From Yponomeuta sedellus (lineage: Eukaryota > Arthropoda > Insecta > Lepidoptera > Yponomeutidae): 64,000 bases of DNA. The notes beneath the pieces were generated by a model. That model was not told the DNA's origin. It saw only the letters and a list, made by a program, of their open reading frames with translations, and did not search any database. The first letter of the stretch is position 1; each line of letters begins with the position of its first letter. A program made the position numbers and the translations under genes. Location of the stretch: assembly GCA_934045075.1 (NCBI GenBank), contig OW203744.1, positions 7,317,795 through 7,381,794 on the forward strand. The letters run 5' to 3'. Shown here piece by piece: positions 12,150 through 24,179 of the stretch.

Positions 12150-13385
12150 ATCAACGTCACTCAACTCTGTGGATACTTACGTAATAATGTTTTCACCGTC
12201 ACAACCCTACAAACTCCATCAGGTCCTGGATGTAGAGCCACTATGCGAAAATAAGAAATATCTGTGTTATTTCCATTTTTATGTACAAGAAGTGTTCTCT
12301 ATCTATCTATCTATGCGACCTAAAGTCCAATGCAATAGACTCATATGTTCATTTACTATTATTACCAGAGTTCCTACGACAATATTAGATTGAGATTTTG
12401 TCCACTTAATTCGCTGTTGCAGTGTACCTATGTACATACTCCTGCTGCCTACGCCAAAAGTCTTGATGATTTTTTTGAATAAGTTTCCACCTATGCAGGG
12501 GACTTATGCAAAATCTTCCTCTGGAATGGACGGCAAAGGTTCCAAAGTCAGGAAGTGGCCTGGGGTTAGTGCCGAAAAATCATTTGGATCCGAACTAAAT
12601 GAAGTAAGAGGATGCGATTTTAATATGGTCTCTTCTTAAGTCAATCTCTGATTTTCGACAACCCGATGAGGTGAGTTTTGAAGGATTGTATGCCTGCTTC
12701 AGCAAGTCCATTAATGAGGACTGCCCGGAGGACTGAAAGAGAATTTTATTCCCTCAGTAACAGCAGCCGTGTGCATCAGCGATCCGAGGTAATTACTGGC
12801 ACCGACAAAATTGCGCCCCTGGTCAGACACGATATTAGATCATCTACCACGGCAAGCAATAAATCGCTTCAACGCTGCGAGAAAGGCTTCCGTCGTCAAC
12901 TCCATTGCGAGTTCAACATGCACAGCCTTGGTGCACGTACAAATAATTACACAAATATAAGCTTTGTAAGTTTTTAGTCCGTCCGTCGATTGCGACACTC
13001 GAGAAAGGTTTAATGTTATTTACACGATAGGAAGGCAGATTACCCATTAATAGAGCTGGGGCAGGTTTCGGACTTGCGCGAAAACATTGCAAGCAACCTG
13101 ATATCACAGAGCGAAAAGCTGGCTTCGATGAAAGGATCCAAAAGCTTTGCGCAAGAATATTCTGCAGGTACAACACCAGGTACAACTTCTTGTGGTACTC
13201 TTTAATGATTAGGGAGGTGAGGCGATGTGATCGCAGCAAAACAGAGGATGCTTAACATCGAAGGTTACGTGCATGAGCCAACCGACCGCCCACCCTGAAA
13301 AGGCCCGCTCCATCAAGGAAAAGAGATAATTTGCGTAAAATCTTCGGCAAGCTATTATGAGATCGATCTCATGGGAATAGGCACT
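12150..13385 (-). pseudogene. Bel/Pao integrase remnant
   Basis: Read leftward, the segment starts with the RNase H/integrase linker (FLDGAGLFRVGGRLAHARN), then the zinc-binding part (RLTSLIIKEYHKKLY and FWILSSKPAFRSVI, 13239-12990). The catalytic core follows with IVSDQGRNFVGASNYL (second Asp) and FSFSPPGSPH near 12830-12740. The C-terminal DUF5641-like part has DFSALTPGHFLTLEPL and IKWTKSQSNIVVGTLVI, ending near 12190. Several frameshifts and stops break it. It is in the same orientation as the Bel/Pao gag/protease at 17.7-19.4 kb, and the RTE LINE sits between, so the two may be ends of one element whose middle was lost or displaced. Confidence 0.75.
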
Positions 13386-13497
13386 CTGCTGGGTATAAAT
13401 AAAAATAAAATAAAATAGCCTTTAATGCATCTTAGAACACAAAGAATACGCACACTAAATTAAATGAGTATAAAAATAAATTAAACATTGATGCCCC

Positions 13498-15047
13498 TTA
13501 TTGGGTAAAGGCCTCCTCCAGGTTTTGCCATTGCTCTCGGTCTTGAGCTGTCTTCATCCAGTCTTTTCCCGCGACTTTCACTATATCGTCGGCCCATCGC
13601 TTAGAAGGTCGGCCAATTCCTCTTTTTCCGTCTTCCGGACTCTTCCACTGTGTGATTTTTTTTGTCCATCTTTGGTTTTCCATCCGTGCGACGTGGCCGG
13701 CCCATTTCCATTTTATTTGTTTGAGATGTTTGCGTACATCTTTAATATTGGTGCGATATCTAATATTTGTATTACTAATTTTGTCTTTTAGTTTTATCTT
13801 AAGAATACTGCGTTCCATGGCTCTTTGGCATATTGCAAGTTTCTCTATATTTTTTTCTGTGAGAGACCATGTTTGACAGCCGTATGTTAGTGGTGGAAGG
13901 ATACAAGTATCCATAACTTTTCTCTTTAGGTGCATCGGTAAATCGCTCTTTAGGACTTCCTTGTAAGACCAAAACTTTTTCCAGGAAATATTAATCTTTC
14001 TTTCTATTTCTTCGGTACTTACATCTCTATATGATATTAATTTTCCTAGATAAATATACTCGCTGACGTATTCTAGTGTATTGCCGTTAATATGTATTGA
14101 TGTTTGAGTATGATTTGTAATTATTTTTGTTTTTTCTAAATTCATTAGCAATCCCACTTTTTCACTTTCTGTGTGTAGAGTTTGTAGCATGTTTTCTAAT
14201 TCTGTAGGTGTATCCGCGAAGAGAATAATGTCATCTGCAAATCGTAAGTGATTTAGTTTTTCATTGTGAATTTGAATCCCCATGTCACTCCAGTTGATTT
14301 TTGCAATCACGTATTCCAAAACTGCTATAAATAGTTTTGGAGAGAGAGGGTCACATCACAGTGTGCCCCCCTGGCTATTTTAAAGAAGGGTCCAGGTTTT
14401 TCTAGTTTGACTCTACTTTCGCAGTATTTGTAAATATTTTTCAGTATTGTAATATAATTGTCGTCTATTCCATGAGCTTGTAAAGCGGTCCATATTGCAT
14501 TATGTGATATGGTATCAAATGCTTTAGCATAATCGACGAAAGCGATGTAGATGGCTTTTTTGAATTCTTTATATTTTTCTATCAGTAGGTGACGTGAATA
14601 TGATCCATCGTAGAGAACCCACTTCTGAATCCCGCTTGCTCTACAGGTTGCACTGCGTCGATAGTGCCCTTAATTCGATTTAAAAGGCACGTTGAGAATA
14701 GTTTGTAGCAACTTCGCATGAGACTAATTGGTCTATAGTTTGATATATCGCACGGGTTTCCTTTTTTGTATATTAGTATTATGTCTGATTTCGTCCACTG
14801 ATTCGGTGTTTTTTTTTTGTTCTAAAATCATGTTAAATAGGATACATAAAACGTCAGCCAAAGATTTTTCTTCTAGTTTTAGTGCTTCGCTAATAATTTG
14901 GTCTGGTCCTGGGCTTTTTTCGTTTTTTAATTGCCTTAAAGACTGAATAATTTCTTTCACACAAAATTGTTGAACTTGATTTTTACTATTCAAATCGTTA
15001 TATTTGGTTGTTTGGTCTTCTGTAGAGATGGTTGCAGTTTTTTCCAT
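13498..15047 (-). pseudogene. RTE-type LINE reverse transcriptase domain, broken
   Basis: The RT begins at 15047-14733 (LRQLKNEKSPGPDQIISEAL, the N-terminal RT signature), is disrupted by frameshifts between 14730 and 14320, and resumes at 14319-13498. The last part has LRFADDIILFADT (catalytic FADD, near residue 26 of this frame) and a thumb/connection. The tail HVARMENQRWTKKI and GRPSKRWADDIVKVAG is typical of RTE elements. The middle holds palm segments in other frames (about 14560-14340). It terminates at 13498. Confidence 0.75.
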
Positions 15048-15254
15048 GTTTAATGTTTTATAGAAGTCGGTGGCTATTTGAAGGATCGTGTCTCTATTTC
15101 CTGTAGTTTCTTTCTGATTTCTTAGTTTCGTTATCCAGTCCTTTGTGCATTTTAGCTTTTTTTGTCCTCTTTTTATACTGCTGTGACTATTTAAATATTT
15201 TTCATAGATTTGGATTCGGTGAGACTCATATTCTTTTTTAATTTTTGTATTGAT

Positions 15255-16266
15255 TTATTTGTAGAGGCTGCCTAGTTCAGTTTTTTCTTGAATATTTAGA
15301 GGTTTAATACTTTGTAAGTTATGTCTCCGTTCCATGAGGTCCTTTATTTCTTTTGTTAGATGAAATCTAAGTGTTACTGTATCTTTACATGATTTTGCTT
15401 CGGTTATGCTTCTTATGAGTGTAGTTTCAATTTGGTTGTAGAGTTCTTGAACTGTAGAACAGTTTTCTAAATTTTTTGGTAGATTATTCGATAATCTGTC
15501 GATGTAGATTTTCTTTTCATTTTCTTTTTGTAATGTACTTTTTGGTTGAAACGCTTTCCGATTTTTCTTAGTTTGTTTTATAGCAAATGTGCTTCTAACA
15601 AGTCTATGGTCTGATGGGTACTGGATTTTTCTGATTACTTTAATATTCAGAGCGTATTCTCTTCTATTTGTCATTACATATTCGGTCTCGTTTTTCGTTT
15701 TTCCGTCCGGAGACATTCAGAATAGAAAGTTCGTTTTCTGATGCAAATTGGATCAACTTGTCTCCTCTCTCATTTCGTATATTAGAACCGTAGAGTCCGA
15801 TAATTTTATTTGAAGTTCTTGATATTCCAATCTTAGCGTTAAAATCTCCCTGTAGAATAATATTTGTATTCGAGATTTTTAGGGCTTTGTTGACGTCTTG
15901 GTAGAAGTTGTCAGTTTTTTCTTCGTTTGTCGAGAGATTTGTTGGAGCATAAGCTTGAATTATAGTTAGAGAGGTTTTGTTGATCTCTATTTTTAGAACT
16001 GCTACTCGGTCTGATATCTCTACAAATTCTTTAATGTCGTTTTTGTATTTCTTTTTAATAATGAATCCAACACCTTTCTGACTTTTCTTAGAGCTTGTAT
16101 AGCAGAATATGCACCAATCTGTGTCCTCTATTTGATACAATGGCCGTCGTACTTCTGATATTCCAATAATATCCCATTTAAGATGTTTAATAGACTGTTG
16201 AAATTGTATCAATTTTGTTGGTGATAATAAAGATCTTACGAGTAATCTCGTACATTGTATGAACAT
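15255..16266 (-). pseudogene. RTE-type LINE endonuclease domain, broken
   Basis: The 16266-15664 frame carries apurinic-type endonuclease motifs: DIIGISEVRR, GVGFIIKKKY, IIQAYAPT and ILQGDFNAKIG, then LNVSGRKNEK. It passes through a frameshift near 15700 into 15716-15255, which includes EYVMTNRREYALNIKVIRKI and YPSDHRLVRSTF, the final His-containing motif. The enzyme nicks target DNA to prime reverse transcription. The catalytic landmarks are readable, but at least one frameshift and an early stop at 15255 separate it from the RT. Confidence 0.75.
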
Positions 16267-16624
16267 ATGTAGAAATTTTCAGCGATATTTTCTGGAGGGT
16301 TATGGTCTCTTTCTCCCGCAGCGACCACCTGTGTTGGGAGAGATGATGATTTGTCGTTTATATTTGTTGCGTAAATATTTTTGGTTTCCTGGCTTTTTGA
16401 GAGATTACTGTGGGAGGCAGCGTTATGTTATGCCTTATGTGCCTGATTTGTATTTGATTGCGTCGGCGTTTGGTACGATGATGCGCTTTCGTTATTATAC
16501 TCTTTTCTTGGAACAGTCATATATGTAGAGATTTTGTTCTTTTTTGGGGCTTGTTTAAATATAGTGGAAGTTTGAGCAGGAATTTGCGGAGATTCTGATA
16601 GAGTTCTTTTAGTAAACTGGCGTG

Positions 16625-17236
16625 TCATCGTAGACGTTGTTTGGATTGATACTTGCCAAGAATAACGATTTTATCATATTTCAGTACAGCATTTTTACCT
16701 TCTTCTACATGTTGGGCCAGTTCTTCCTTCAGTTGTCGTCTCTTTTCCAATATTTTTGCAGGAAAATCTTCTTTAATATAGATTGAAGTAGTCTCTAAAG
16801 ATTTCTTATTTTTCAGTATTTGAATTTTCTTCCCCAAAGACGACCACGTTACAACAACTTGTCTTACTTTATTTTCTTGTTTCTTGCCCAGTCTTCTAAC
16901 GGTATCAATTTCTGATTTGGCACAGTTTATGTTCATTTTAATGGTTACTATATCCAAAACAGACTGCTCTAGTTGGTCGTAAGATCTTTCTGATTCTTCT
17001 ACTCCGAAAAAGATAACTTTTTTTCTTCGAGAGTTCCTCTCTATGGTATCAATTCGTTTCTCTTGTTCTTCTATTTTTTGTTCCAGTTCCTTGGTTTTTT
17101 GGTCGAGAATGGAAAATTTTTCATTTATGTTCTTATTAATTGTTTTTGTTATGTTTTCTTCCATCGACCTCATTTTTATGTCCTGTTGTGCAATATCGGA
17201 CTGTATTTTTACTAGCATTTGTTTTATTTCTTCCAT
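16625..17236 (-). CDS. RTE-type LINE ORF1, coiled-coil RNA-binding-like protein
   Basis: The 203-codon frame is intact. Residues about 1-75 are a heptad-rich coiled coil (KTKELEQKIEEQEKRIDTIE), followed by a basic stretch (RNSRRKKVIFFGVEE). The remainder resembles the LINE ORF1 RNA-binding type (SIYIKEDFPAKILEKRRQL). Such proteins trimerise and coat the element RNA. It ends four bases into the next frame (ATGA overlap at 16625-16628), where a 66-codon Ser/Thr/Gln-rich frame (16628-16428) starts. That overlap suggests translational coupling or a former single protein now broken. Confidence 0.65.
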   Translation of the reverse strand: MEEIKQMLVKIQSDIAQQDIKMRSMEENITKTINKNINEKFSILDQKTKELEQKIEEQEKRIDTIERNSRRKKVIFFGVEESERSYDQLEQSVLDIVTIKMNINCAKSEIDTVRRLGKKQENKVRQVVVTWSSLGKKIQILKNKKSLETTSIYIKEDFPAKILEKRRQLKEELAQHVEEGKNAVLKYDKIVILGKYQSKQRLR

Positions 17237-17699
17237 GTTTACCTTCTCAGCGATAGATGGGGTATATCTTGTAAGTGCTATCTAGCGGTCGAAGGCAGAA
17301 TTATTGTCACTGATCAAATATATATTTGCGTTTTGGTATGACTATTCTCCGACAGATGGCGTTGTTTAGTAATATTCTAATAACTTTAGTTACCGTGACT
17401 ATGCAATATTTTTTAGGTTATGTTTTGGAACATAGATTGAATAATTCCAGCTAGTATTCACTTTTTAGTAGATTAACATCAATCCACGCAAGGTTTAAAT
17501 AAGTCTTTGTAACACTGAGTGCACAGGAATCCTGTTTTTAAGCTTTTTGCATGAGATTTAGATTCGCTTATAACAAAAACCGTTTTTCACACTTTGATCA
17601 TTGTTTCGATCGAAATCTTCACTTGCACTACTTTATTTTTCGTTTATTCACTTCTTTTTACACAGAGGAAAATTTATTAAGATTAAAATTGTAACGAAC

Positions 17700-19440
17700 T
17701 GATGTTGACGTTGCGCGCAGCGCCCTCTAGATCGACAGATTGGGTTGGCTGATCAGCATAATATATCGATGGCAACAACAAAGCTCCAATTTTAAAATTG
17801 TGAAATTCCTTTTTTGAAAGCAAACTTCAAACTGTATGTGACCAAGTGGTGAAGTAGTAGTTCGACCTATGTCATGAATCGCCAGCTGACGGGTCCCAGC
17901 TGATGTCCAGTCCCAAACGTTAAGCACAAGGCTCAGTCATGAAATTGCAAGCACAATCCAATAATCCAATAGTTCTCTTAAAAGGTCATATTCACCAAAT
18001 TTATCTTTAACTAACACCTGAACCGCTGAGTATAGAATAGAACAGTATTATGTTCATGTGTCGATGAAGTCAGAACAGTAGCTTCTGGCTTGACCTTCTC
18101 TGCCTCCAAAACGGGTGCAGGTAGGGCCGCTTTACCAAAATGTAATAAGGTGTGATGTGAGTAATTGCATAGACCACAACGAGAGCGATTATTGCAGGAT
18201 CTGACACTATGGTCATCCGAAAAACAGAGGACACAAAGTCCTTTCTCTTTAAGTCCTTTGTCTTTGATAAATTTAAACCGAGAGTATACGTTTAATTTCA
18301 AGAAACGGTCGCAGTTTGATAACGGCCCATATCCGTTGAGACAATGTCATCCGCCCCCAGACAATGAGGGCAGGTTAAGGACTGAGTTATGAAAACAGCT
18401 TTGTTTTATTTTTATAAGTGTTGCTACTACCGATATTCCTGGGAACAGAAACGCTGACATTTGGCATTGTAGAATTGGCCATTTCTAAAGCCCTATACTG
18501 GTTCTTAATGAACGCCTGAATGTTTTCAAACACAGGTATTTAGTTGGTATTATGTTCCAAACTCCCAACTGGAAATGTTCCCAAGTTGATATATCTTATT
18601 TAGACCTCAATAAGTAAGACATCATGAAATTTTTATCAGGCAAGTTATATTTCTCTAAGACTGAAAACTTTTCTGAGAAAGTCCTATAAACCCGCTCAAG
18701 TTCACATCCAGACTTGAATTTGACAGGATCACAATTTAAAAAAACCTATTTAGAGGCTAATAATTCCACCCGTGCCGGGATTCGAACCCACGACCTCTGG
18801 CTATCCGTGCCAGCGCTCTATCCTACTGAGCTGATGGGCGACTCACCGGCATCAGTGAAATTTCAAACCTCTTTACACTATTCTCTGTATTACGTACAGG
18901 CAGCGACACCTGGCTGAAGCAGATTGCATCACTTACAGCCCCGACTACCTTCTTTGCAGTTAGGACCTAACAGAGGTCGCGGGTTCGAATCCTGGCATGG
19001 GTGGAATTTTTAGCCTCTAAACAGGTTTTTTTAAAATTGTCCTTAGCACGGGTTAGTGCATTAAAAATAAAAATAGTAGGATCACAATTCACAAATTTGC
19101 CAAAATACGTCATGGCAACCTGGCACATTTTATTGTAGTGTTTCGACAAAGCATCATAGGCCGAAGCATAACTTTCGTCCGTAAGAGAAATGTTCTTGAT
19201 TAAGTCACATACTGCACCTTGAACGTTCGACAGCAAATAATGGTAGTTTTTGTACGTTGGGAATGTCCTTCTGATGTATCGATGAATCATATAGTTCCTT
19301 GAAGGAAATCCAGTTCTCCAAATGGCCATCAAAATTTTGAATAGACATTATTGGCAATTTAGCGGGAATATCGTAGTTATTTGTTATGGAAGTATTAGAC
19401 TTATCTGGTTTTACCTCCTTCATTTCCATCCTACGACGCT
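17700..19440 (-). pseudogene. Bel/Pao gag and protease remnant, split by a SINE
   Basis: From 19429 leftward the frame reads Gag (PIMSIQNFDGHLENWISFKE, then NYHYLLSNVQGAVCDLIKN after a frameshift near 19330). It is interrupted by the SINE at 18737-19077 and resumes at about 18725 with SGCELERVYRTFSEKF. Cys/His knuckles follow at 18301-18011 (LCVLCFSDDHSVRSC, CGLCNYSHHTLLH). Further left a degraded protease-like region runs to about 17700 (17927-17727). The target duplication of the SINE shows that Gag was continuous before the insertion. Confidence 0.75.
18737..19077 (-). mobile_element. tRNA-derived SINE, copy A (inside Bel/Pao gag)
   Basis: The insert is flanked by a 12-bp target duplication AGGATCACAATT (18725-18736 and 19078-19089). 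A complete 73-nt tRNA-like unit lies on the minus strand at 18767-18839: box A-like CAGCTCAGTAGGA and a perfect box B GGTTCGAATCC. The other end holds only the 3' half of a second tRNA-like unit in the opposite orientation (18972-19010) with its AATTTTTAGCCTCTAAA tail. The outer parts are therefore mutually inverted. The linker (18850-18970) matches the linker of copies B and C. The duplication length suits LINE-driven retrotransposition. The tail encodes the odd peptide FIFNALTRAK that appears in host frames near several copies. Confidence 0.8.
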
Positions 19441-20029
19441 AAACCTCTTTGAACTTTCTTTCGAATATATTAATGGCTTGGTAGTTCGTGTTTATAATGG
19501 CTAAAATCAACGGAATACAATAGTTTTATTTGATTTGTTTTCGTGAAAATCTGAGGAAAGATTTCGTAAGTCTTGTTCCGAGTATCCTAAAAGATCGGAA
19601 GCCTCCATAAACTCAATACCCTGGCATAATTCCTTGCAACGCGTTGGAGTCGGCAGCAATATCGCCTCTTTTTACCTGCTTTTACAGGCATCGCAATATC
19701 ACCTTCTTCTACAGATATCGCAATATTCTTCTTTGAATAACATTTGTAGATTAGATTCTCATAACTGTTTCCTAACCTGGGAATTAATTGCAAGAGTGGT
19801 ACCAGACAGCTGTTACATGACCATCGCTGTTGTGCAATGATGGGTAATGGTTTACTTACTGGTTTAGTTGCCAATTTATTAACTGACCCTTTAGTTTTGA
19901 CCTTATTATTACCTATACCATAAATATTACTGCTAGACTGTTGATGCAAATAAAAATACTCGATCTGACCCTGATAATTATACTTACCGTTTGCTGATCT
20001 GACCCTAAGCAGTGCCGTGGGACGTATGG
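19441..20029. other. Unassigned stretch, possibly LTR or leader of an LTR element
   Basis: Two near-copies of ATCGCAATAT followed by CTTCTT lie at 19688-19732, and a 120-codon minus frame (19949-19587) has no recognisable domain. Position between two Bel/Pao gag remnants suggests LTR or leader sequence. I cannot prove it. Confidence 0.25.
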
Positions 20030-20960
20030 TGACTGTTAGATGCCCCGTGTCTGCGTCAACAGCACCTTTATTTTAGAAGGGCTTCTGATGACCTGGTCTT
20101 CTGCCAAATCGAAGCGTCTCGAACGCTTGACCTGCCCATTTGACACGATCGCATATGGGAGGTCTCGGTTGGTAATCAGTAGCAGCCATCTGCTCTGGTT
20201 GTTATGTAGTCAGCTCCCTTGAAGCCGGTGTGACGGTTAAGTGACCGCAACGGTCCCTGCCCGATGAACTTGGCACGGTCTGCACCGGAACATGTCGATC
20301 GGGACGTTGACGTGGACGCGATGGCGTCTGAGTGCGCGGCGGAGTACGCTGGCGCAGCGACCTTGATGGCCCTGGATGCTGAATACTCACTGGCGTCTTT
20401 AGGCTCTTCACCTAAAGGACGTCCACGCAGCTGTGGTGAACGCACCTGCTGCTGAGTCGTCTCTGGAGTGGTGGAGACTGCCAGCTGCATCCTGCAGTGG
20501 TCGTCCAGCACCTCCAGAAGTTGATATATGGTCGGCAACCTCTCCGGGTCCCTTCCGAAGCGCTCCTCATATGTGATCCTGATGTGGACCGGCAGCTTCT
20601 GTAGAACAATGTATAGGACGAAGTACAACCACTCGCACCAGTTGCCCCAGTTTTTCCAATACCCGCAAGCTCTCACTCAGCGGCTCATAGCACGCGGGTC
20701 GTAATGTGCTAACACTAGTAAAAAACTGCAGGCAAATTAACAATTCGCCCTATGTGTACAGGTGTACAGAAGAAGCCTGCTGTTCTGATACCGTGCCTTC
20801 AGTAACCCTAATGCTGCTGAATAGTTGGCCTCATCCATAGGCTGCTGTCTGACAACCGACAGTGCCTCCCTGGTTAGTGAAGACCGAAGATAGTAATGCT
20901 TTTCAGCATCTGAGATCTCCCACCTACCAATGAAACAAATAAGTCGAAGAATGGCAACCA
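20030..20960 (-). pseudogene. Second Bel/Pao gag remnant
   Basis: On the minus strand 20940-20770 reads DAEKHYYLRSSLTREALSVV and ANYSAALGLLKARYQNSRLL, the conserved DUF1759 core. The segment at 20676-20410 continues with KLPVHIRITYEERFG and LPTIYQLLEVLDDHCRMQL, the next Gag block. A Ser/Arg/Ala-rich linker follows. A frameshift separates the two blocks near 20700. This copy is more GC-rich than its neighbours and belongs to a different Bel/Pao lineage from the one at 18-19.4 kb. Confidence 0.7.
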
Positions 20961-20974
20961 GTCTTCGATTGTCC

Positions 20975-21290
20975 TTAAAAATTTAGAGAGAAACCTGACA
21001 CGCCACTCAAAACTTGATTTTTATAACCCCACTTGTGTGGTTTTGCAGGATTGTACTGCTTGAATTCGTGGTGACATTTAGTAGGAATAATTTGCTCATC
21101 CATTGCTAGAAATTCTTCCTTTGGCACTAACAACAAGCGCTCATGGATTTTCTCCAGACAGTTTGTCGGGACCACCAGTGCCACATGGCTTGATATTTTC
21201 ATTATTATTGAAGTGAAAAAACCTTTTTACAATTTTAAATTTGTTGCACATCATAATCTCGTAAACATCATCATTTAGTCGGCCTAGCCC
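20975..21290 (-). pseudogene. piggyBac transposase fragment
   Basis: The minus strand encodes VYEIMMCNKFKIVKRFFHFN at 21286-21225 and, after a frameshift near 21170, FLAMDEQIIPTKCHHEFKQY and NPAKPHKWGYKNQVLSGVSG (21115-20980). DEQ plus PHKWGYK is the signature of the piggyBac DDE domain (DDE_Tnp_1_7), including one catalytic Asp. Only about 100 residues remain. Its 5' side is cut by a SINE/LINE-tail sequence at 21296-21520. Confidence 0.75.
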
Positions 21291-21295
21291 ACAGG

Positions 21296-21530
21296 AAAGA
21301 CTAGTCAGTACATCGGAGCCAACCAAGGCGCGGCTTTCCTCACGATGTTTTCCTTGACTGTTAGCGTGTGGTATTGACGATCTCTGTGGCGTAGCTGTAG
21401 CACATCTATCTACCATGCAAAAGGTCCCGGGTTCGAAGCCCGGCTGGGAACAAAAAAAAACCTCAGGTCTTTGATGTTTACATGTTTTTGATGTCGCTGT
21501 TTCTGGTTCCCACGACACAGGGTATCCTAG
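21296..21530 (+). mobile_element. tRNA-derived SINE/LINE-tail composite in piggyBac
   Basis: A tRNA-like unit at about 21383-21451 contains GGCGTAGCTGTAGCAC (box A-like) and GGTTCGAAGCCC (box B). The left part includes CCTCACGATGTTTTCCTT, a very common moth retroposon tail seen in reverse orientation at 54333-54350. A short A-run (21452-21460) follows the tRNA unit. It truncates the piggyBac frame. Exact ends were not determined. Confidence 0.55.
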
Positions 21531-21643
21531 TGTGGGGCCAGAAGCAATATATGTGCCTGTATGTAAATGTTACGTTACGTTAAATTGCACTACAAATTTG
21601 AAAATGTACGTAACTTTGAAATTAAACAAAGTCGTTAGTACAT

Positions 21644-21710
21644 GCCCGCACTGGGGATCGAACATGGGTCTCTCGCTTGCGAGTCCATTGTTCTACCCAC
21701 TGACCTATCA
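21644..21710 (-). mobile_element. tRNA-derived SINE fragment of another family
   Basis: The minus strand shows TAGGTCAGTGGGTAGAAC (box A region) and GTTCGATCCCC (box B) in tRNA-like spacing, ending GCGGGC. The anticodon stem is distorted, so it is a SINE relic rather than a working tRNA. It differs from the SINE family at 18.7, 35.9, 38.1 and 60.4 kb. Confidence 0.55.
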
Positions 21711-22141
21711 CCGTTGTAAAAATACTCGTAGAAACCAAAACAGTAATTTTTCAATGATTATTCTTATCACAAAAAACAATCTAAATAACAACGAATAATT
21801 GTTTATCATACAGGTACAGTCAGTATTGTCATGACACAAATTCCTAAGATTAGTACAAAAAGAAATCCGTAATGCCCCAAATTTTGGTGAACTGCTATTT
21901 CTGACTGCTTTTTGGTTACTGTTTTGTAATTCTTTTAGATAATATTATTACTTGGTTAAGTATGGGATACATATGCACATATTCCAGATGAAGAATATAG
22001 AACTAAAATCATACGTAAATTAGAAAAGTTACAGCAGTGTTAAGAACTTGAGGTAGGCGCCGCGATCAAAATCTGTTTCGAATTCGCGTTCTCGACAGCA
22101 TAGCGAAAATCTTCAAAATGATAAACAATCATATCTTTTTT

Positions 22142-22560
22142 TTATGGTTCTTGTGGTGAAATGAGTTCGCAGACATAAGAGTATGTCACAGCCCAAAATA
22201 CTTTTGAAGCGGCTATGTCAGCACTATTAATAATGCCGATGAAATATGTTTGTGAGGCACCAGTTTCGTTCTGTTCTGAATTTTCGAGCCATATTGAAAT
22301 TATTTCAGTATTTCTTTGGCTGATAAAAAACACCCGGAAAGCACTCACTAAGTCTTCTTGTCTCCGTTCAGAAATTGCTAAGTGCCATTTCGCAGCATAA
22401 ACGGGATTACAACACTTTTCTGGGCCAGAATAAAACCATTTTGAACTACTCTAATCTCTGAAGCATAATCATTTTCTGGAGATCTACAAAGACATGAACG
22501 TCGTTTTCTTTCGGGGCTTTCTTGGTATCAATATTATAATGCTTTCGCACTTTTATACAT
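22142..22560 (-). pseudogene. DUF7869-like DDE-type protein fragment (copy 4)
   Basis: The minus strand reads DVHVFVDLQKMIMLQRLE near 22500-22440, then after frame breaks AAKWHLAISERRQEDLVSAF, FFISQRNTEIISIWLENSEQ and a degraded end (22348-22142). The order (D..QK motif, W..D(N)..Q motif) matches the family I associate with DUF7869, in which acidic residues suggest an RNase-H-fold transposase. The catalytic-looking D of the second motif is E here (WLENSEQ). Only the core survives. Confidence 0.45.
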
Positions 22561-23700
22561 TTTGCTGTATGTTTTCTATTTACGCCTGTTTAAACTAACA
22601 AGACGCCTTGGCGGTTCCGGAAACTCCGGCTATTCTTCGTCCAGTTCATTTTCTGCGGTTGCAGCTGCAGTAAAATCAACTTCAGTGAATACTTCTGGGT
22701 TTAAGGTGCATATAGATGATTTGGAAGATCCCTTGATTGCATTTGTTGGGATTGCAGTTTTTTAGGTAAACCTCTCCAATTTTTGTGCAATTTGAAACAC
22801 TGTCACTGGTCTTCCTGGGTTATTCATCCATATTTCCAGTTATTGCTTGTGATAAACACTCAAGGATTACATCACACTTATAGTCAGTGGTTGCATTTTG
22901 TATGTGCAGTATGGCAGAAACCAAAAAATTGTAACGAGATGTGACAGTTACATGGATAGGTGGTGGAAGCTTTGGTAAAATATTAGGCATAATTACAAAA
23001 CACTTGTCATCTTTATCAGAGAAATAGAATTGGTTCACCCTCCCTTTCTTTTTCAAGAACGCAACCATTAAGATTCCTCGCCCATGACATTCTATGGCTT
23101 TTCCAAAAAAAGTCAATGTCATCTACTTTCCCTTAACCCTTTTTAATCTTATTTATTTTGTTCCCAACGTAGGAAAATGTGATTATCTCATTTTTTTTAT
23201 TTGCACAGTCTTTAATGTGGTTTTGGAAAGCCCAAAATAATACTGAAAAAAACATATACATATTATGTACATGTAGTGTTGAAAATACTTAACGTTGCGA
23301 ATCGTGCAAAGATTTTATCTGTAGTTTTGATATGCGTTTTTTTGTCAAAATAAAACTCTGAATCCCTTTGTAATAAGCCAATTTGTCGTCGTCCAAGCTG
23401 GAGAACTTTCCGCTCTGTGTAGTTAGGCTGGTACTTTCGGCGTTAAATCTTTGGCCGAAGTCGAGAGCCGATGTTATCTTGTCCAACAGATCGGCAACCA
23501 CTCCGATAGTAGTATTGACGTGCACAGCGTTAGGAAATCGTTTACGTTCCGAATAAGTTCCGATTCCGGGATTTATGAAATTCTTCAAAGTTTCGCGAAC
23601 TTCACCTTTACGCGCTTTAATTGCAAAAGGAATTCTATGAGCGACTGTTAAACACCGGAGCAAGTCTATTATAGTCACAACAGATTGGGTAGCAATTATC
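22561..23700 (-). other. Two open segments with no recognised family
   Basis: Minus-strand frames at 23122-22820 (100 codons) and 23678-23289 (129 codons) are longer than most random frames here but match no domain I know. They lie between the DUF7869-like scrap and the hAT remnant and may be parts of either. No splice signals or repeats explain them. Confidence 0.25.
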
Positions 23701-24179
23701 TCTTTCGCAGGATCCCAGGGGCGGAAGCCGCACCTTCGACTGCCATTTCTTGGTCCAGGTTTTTGACCAATTCGAAATTCACTAAGTTATAAGAATGAGG
23801 CACGTGCCTTGATGTTCTCGCCGCAGATGAGGCTGATTCGTAGGTCGGTGTATTATATTCTACAGAAATATAACTTTTTAGGCCACCAAGATAGACGTGC
23901 GTAGATAAGCCCAGTAGTGTTTCCTTGCTAAGTTGCAGCTCGCACTACCTAGTTTATAGACTTGCTGCTGCAGCCAGGCGTTAGATCATTAATAGGAAAA
24001 TTTCTTTCAATATCCTTTTCATATCTTAATGACATCCTAGGTCTTTTTTAAAAAACTTGTTTAGGAAAGATCAATTATCAATTTTATTAGATGAATATCG
24101 TACTTAACATCAGCCTGCCTGATTTCCTGGGGGATCGGTGAGCACTTGCCTGTTTCAAGTCAATATCGTCAATAGTGAT

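Larger units (their letters stand above)
13390..17290 (-). mobile_element. RTE-type non-LTR retrotransposon (LINE), broken
   Basis: Three coding blocks in order on the minus strand (coiled-coil ORF1, endonuclease, reverse transcriptase) make an almost full-length element of about 3.9 kb. It resembles the moth and butterfly RTE elements. The 3' end near 13390-13450 is a TTTTATTTTA-type tail abutting Bel/Pao integrase sequence. The 5' end lies near 17240-17290. ORF2 is split by several frameshifts and stops, so the copy is dead. It appears to have landed inside an older Bel/Pao element. Confidence 0.8.
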
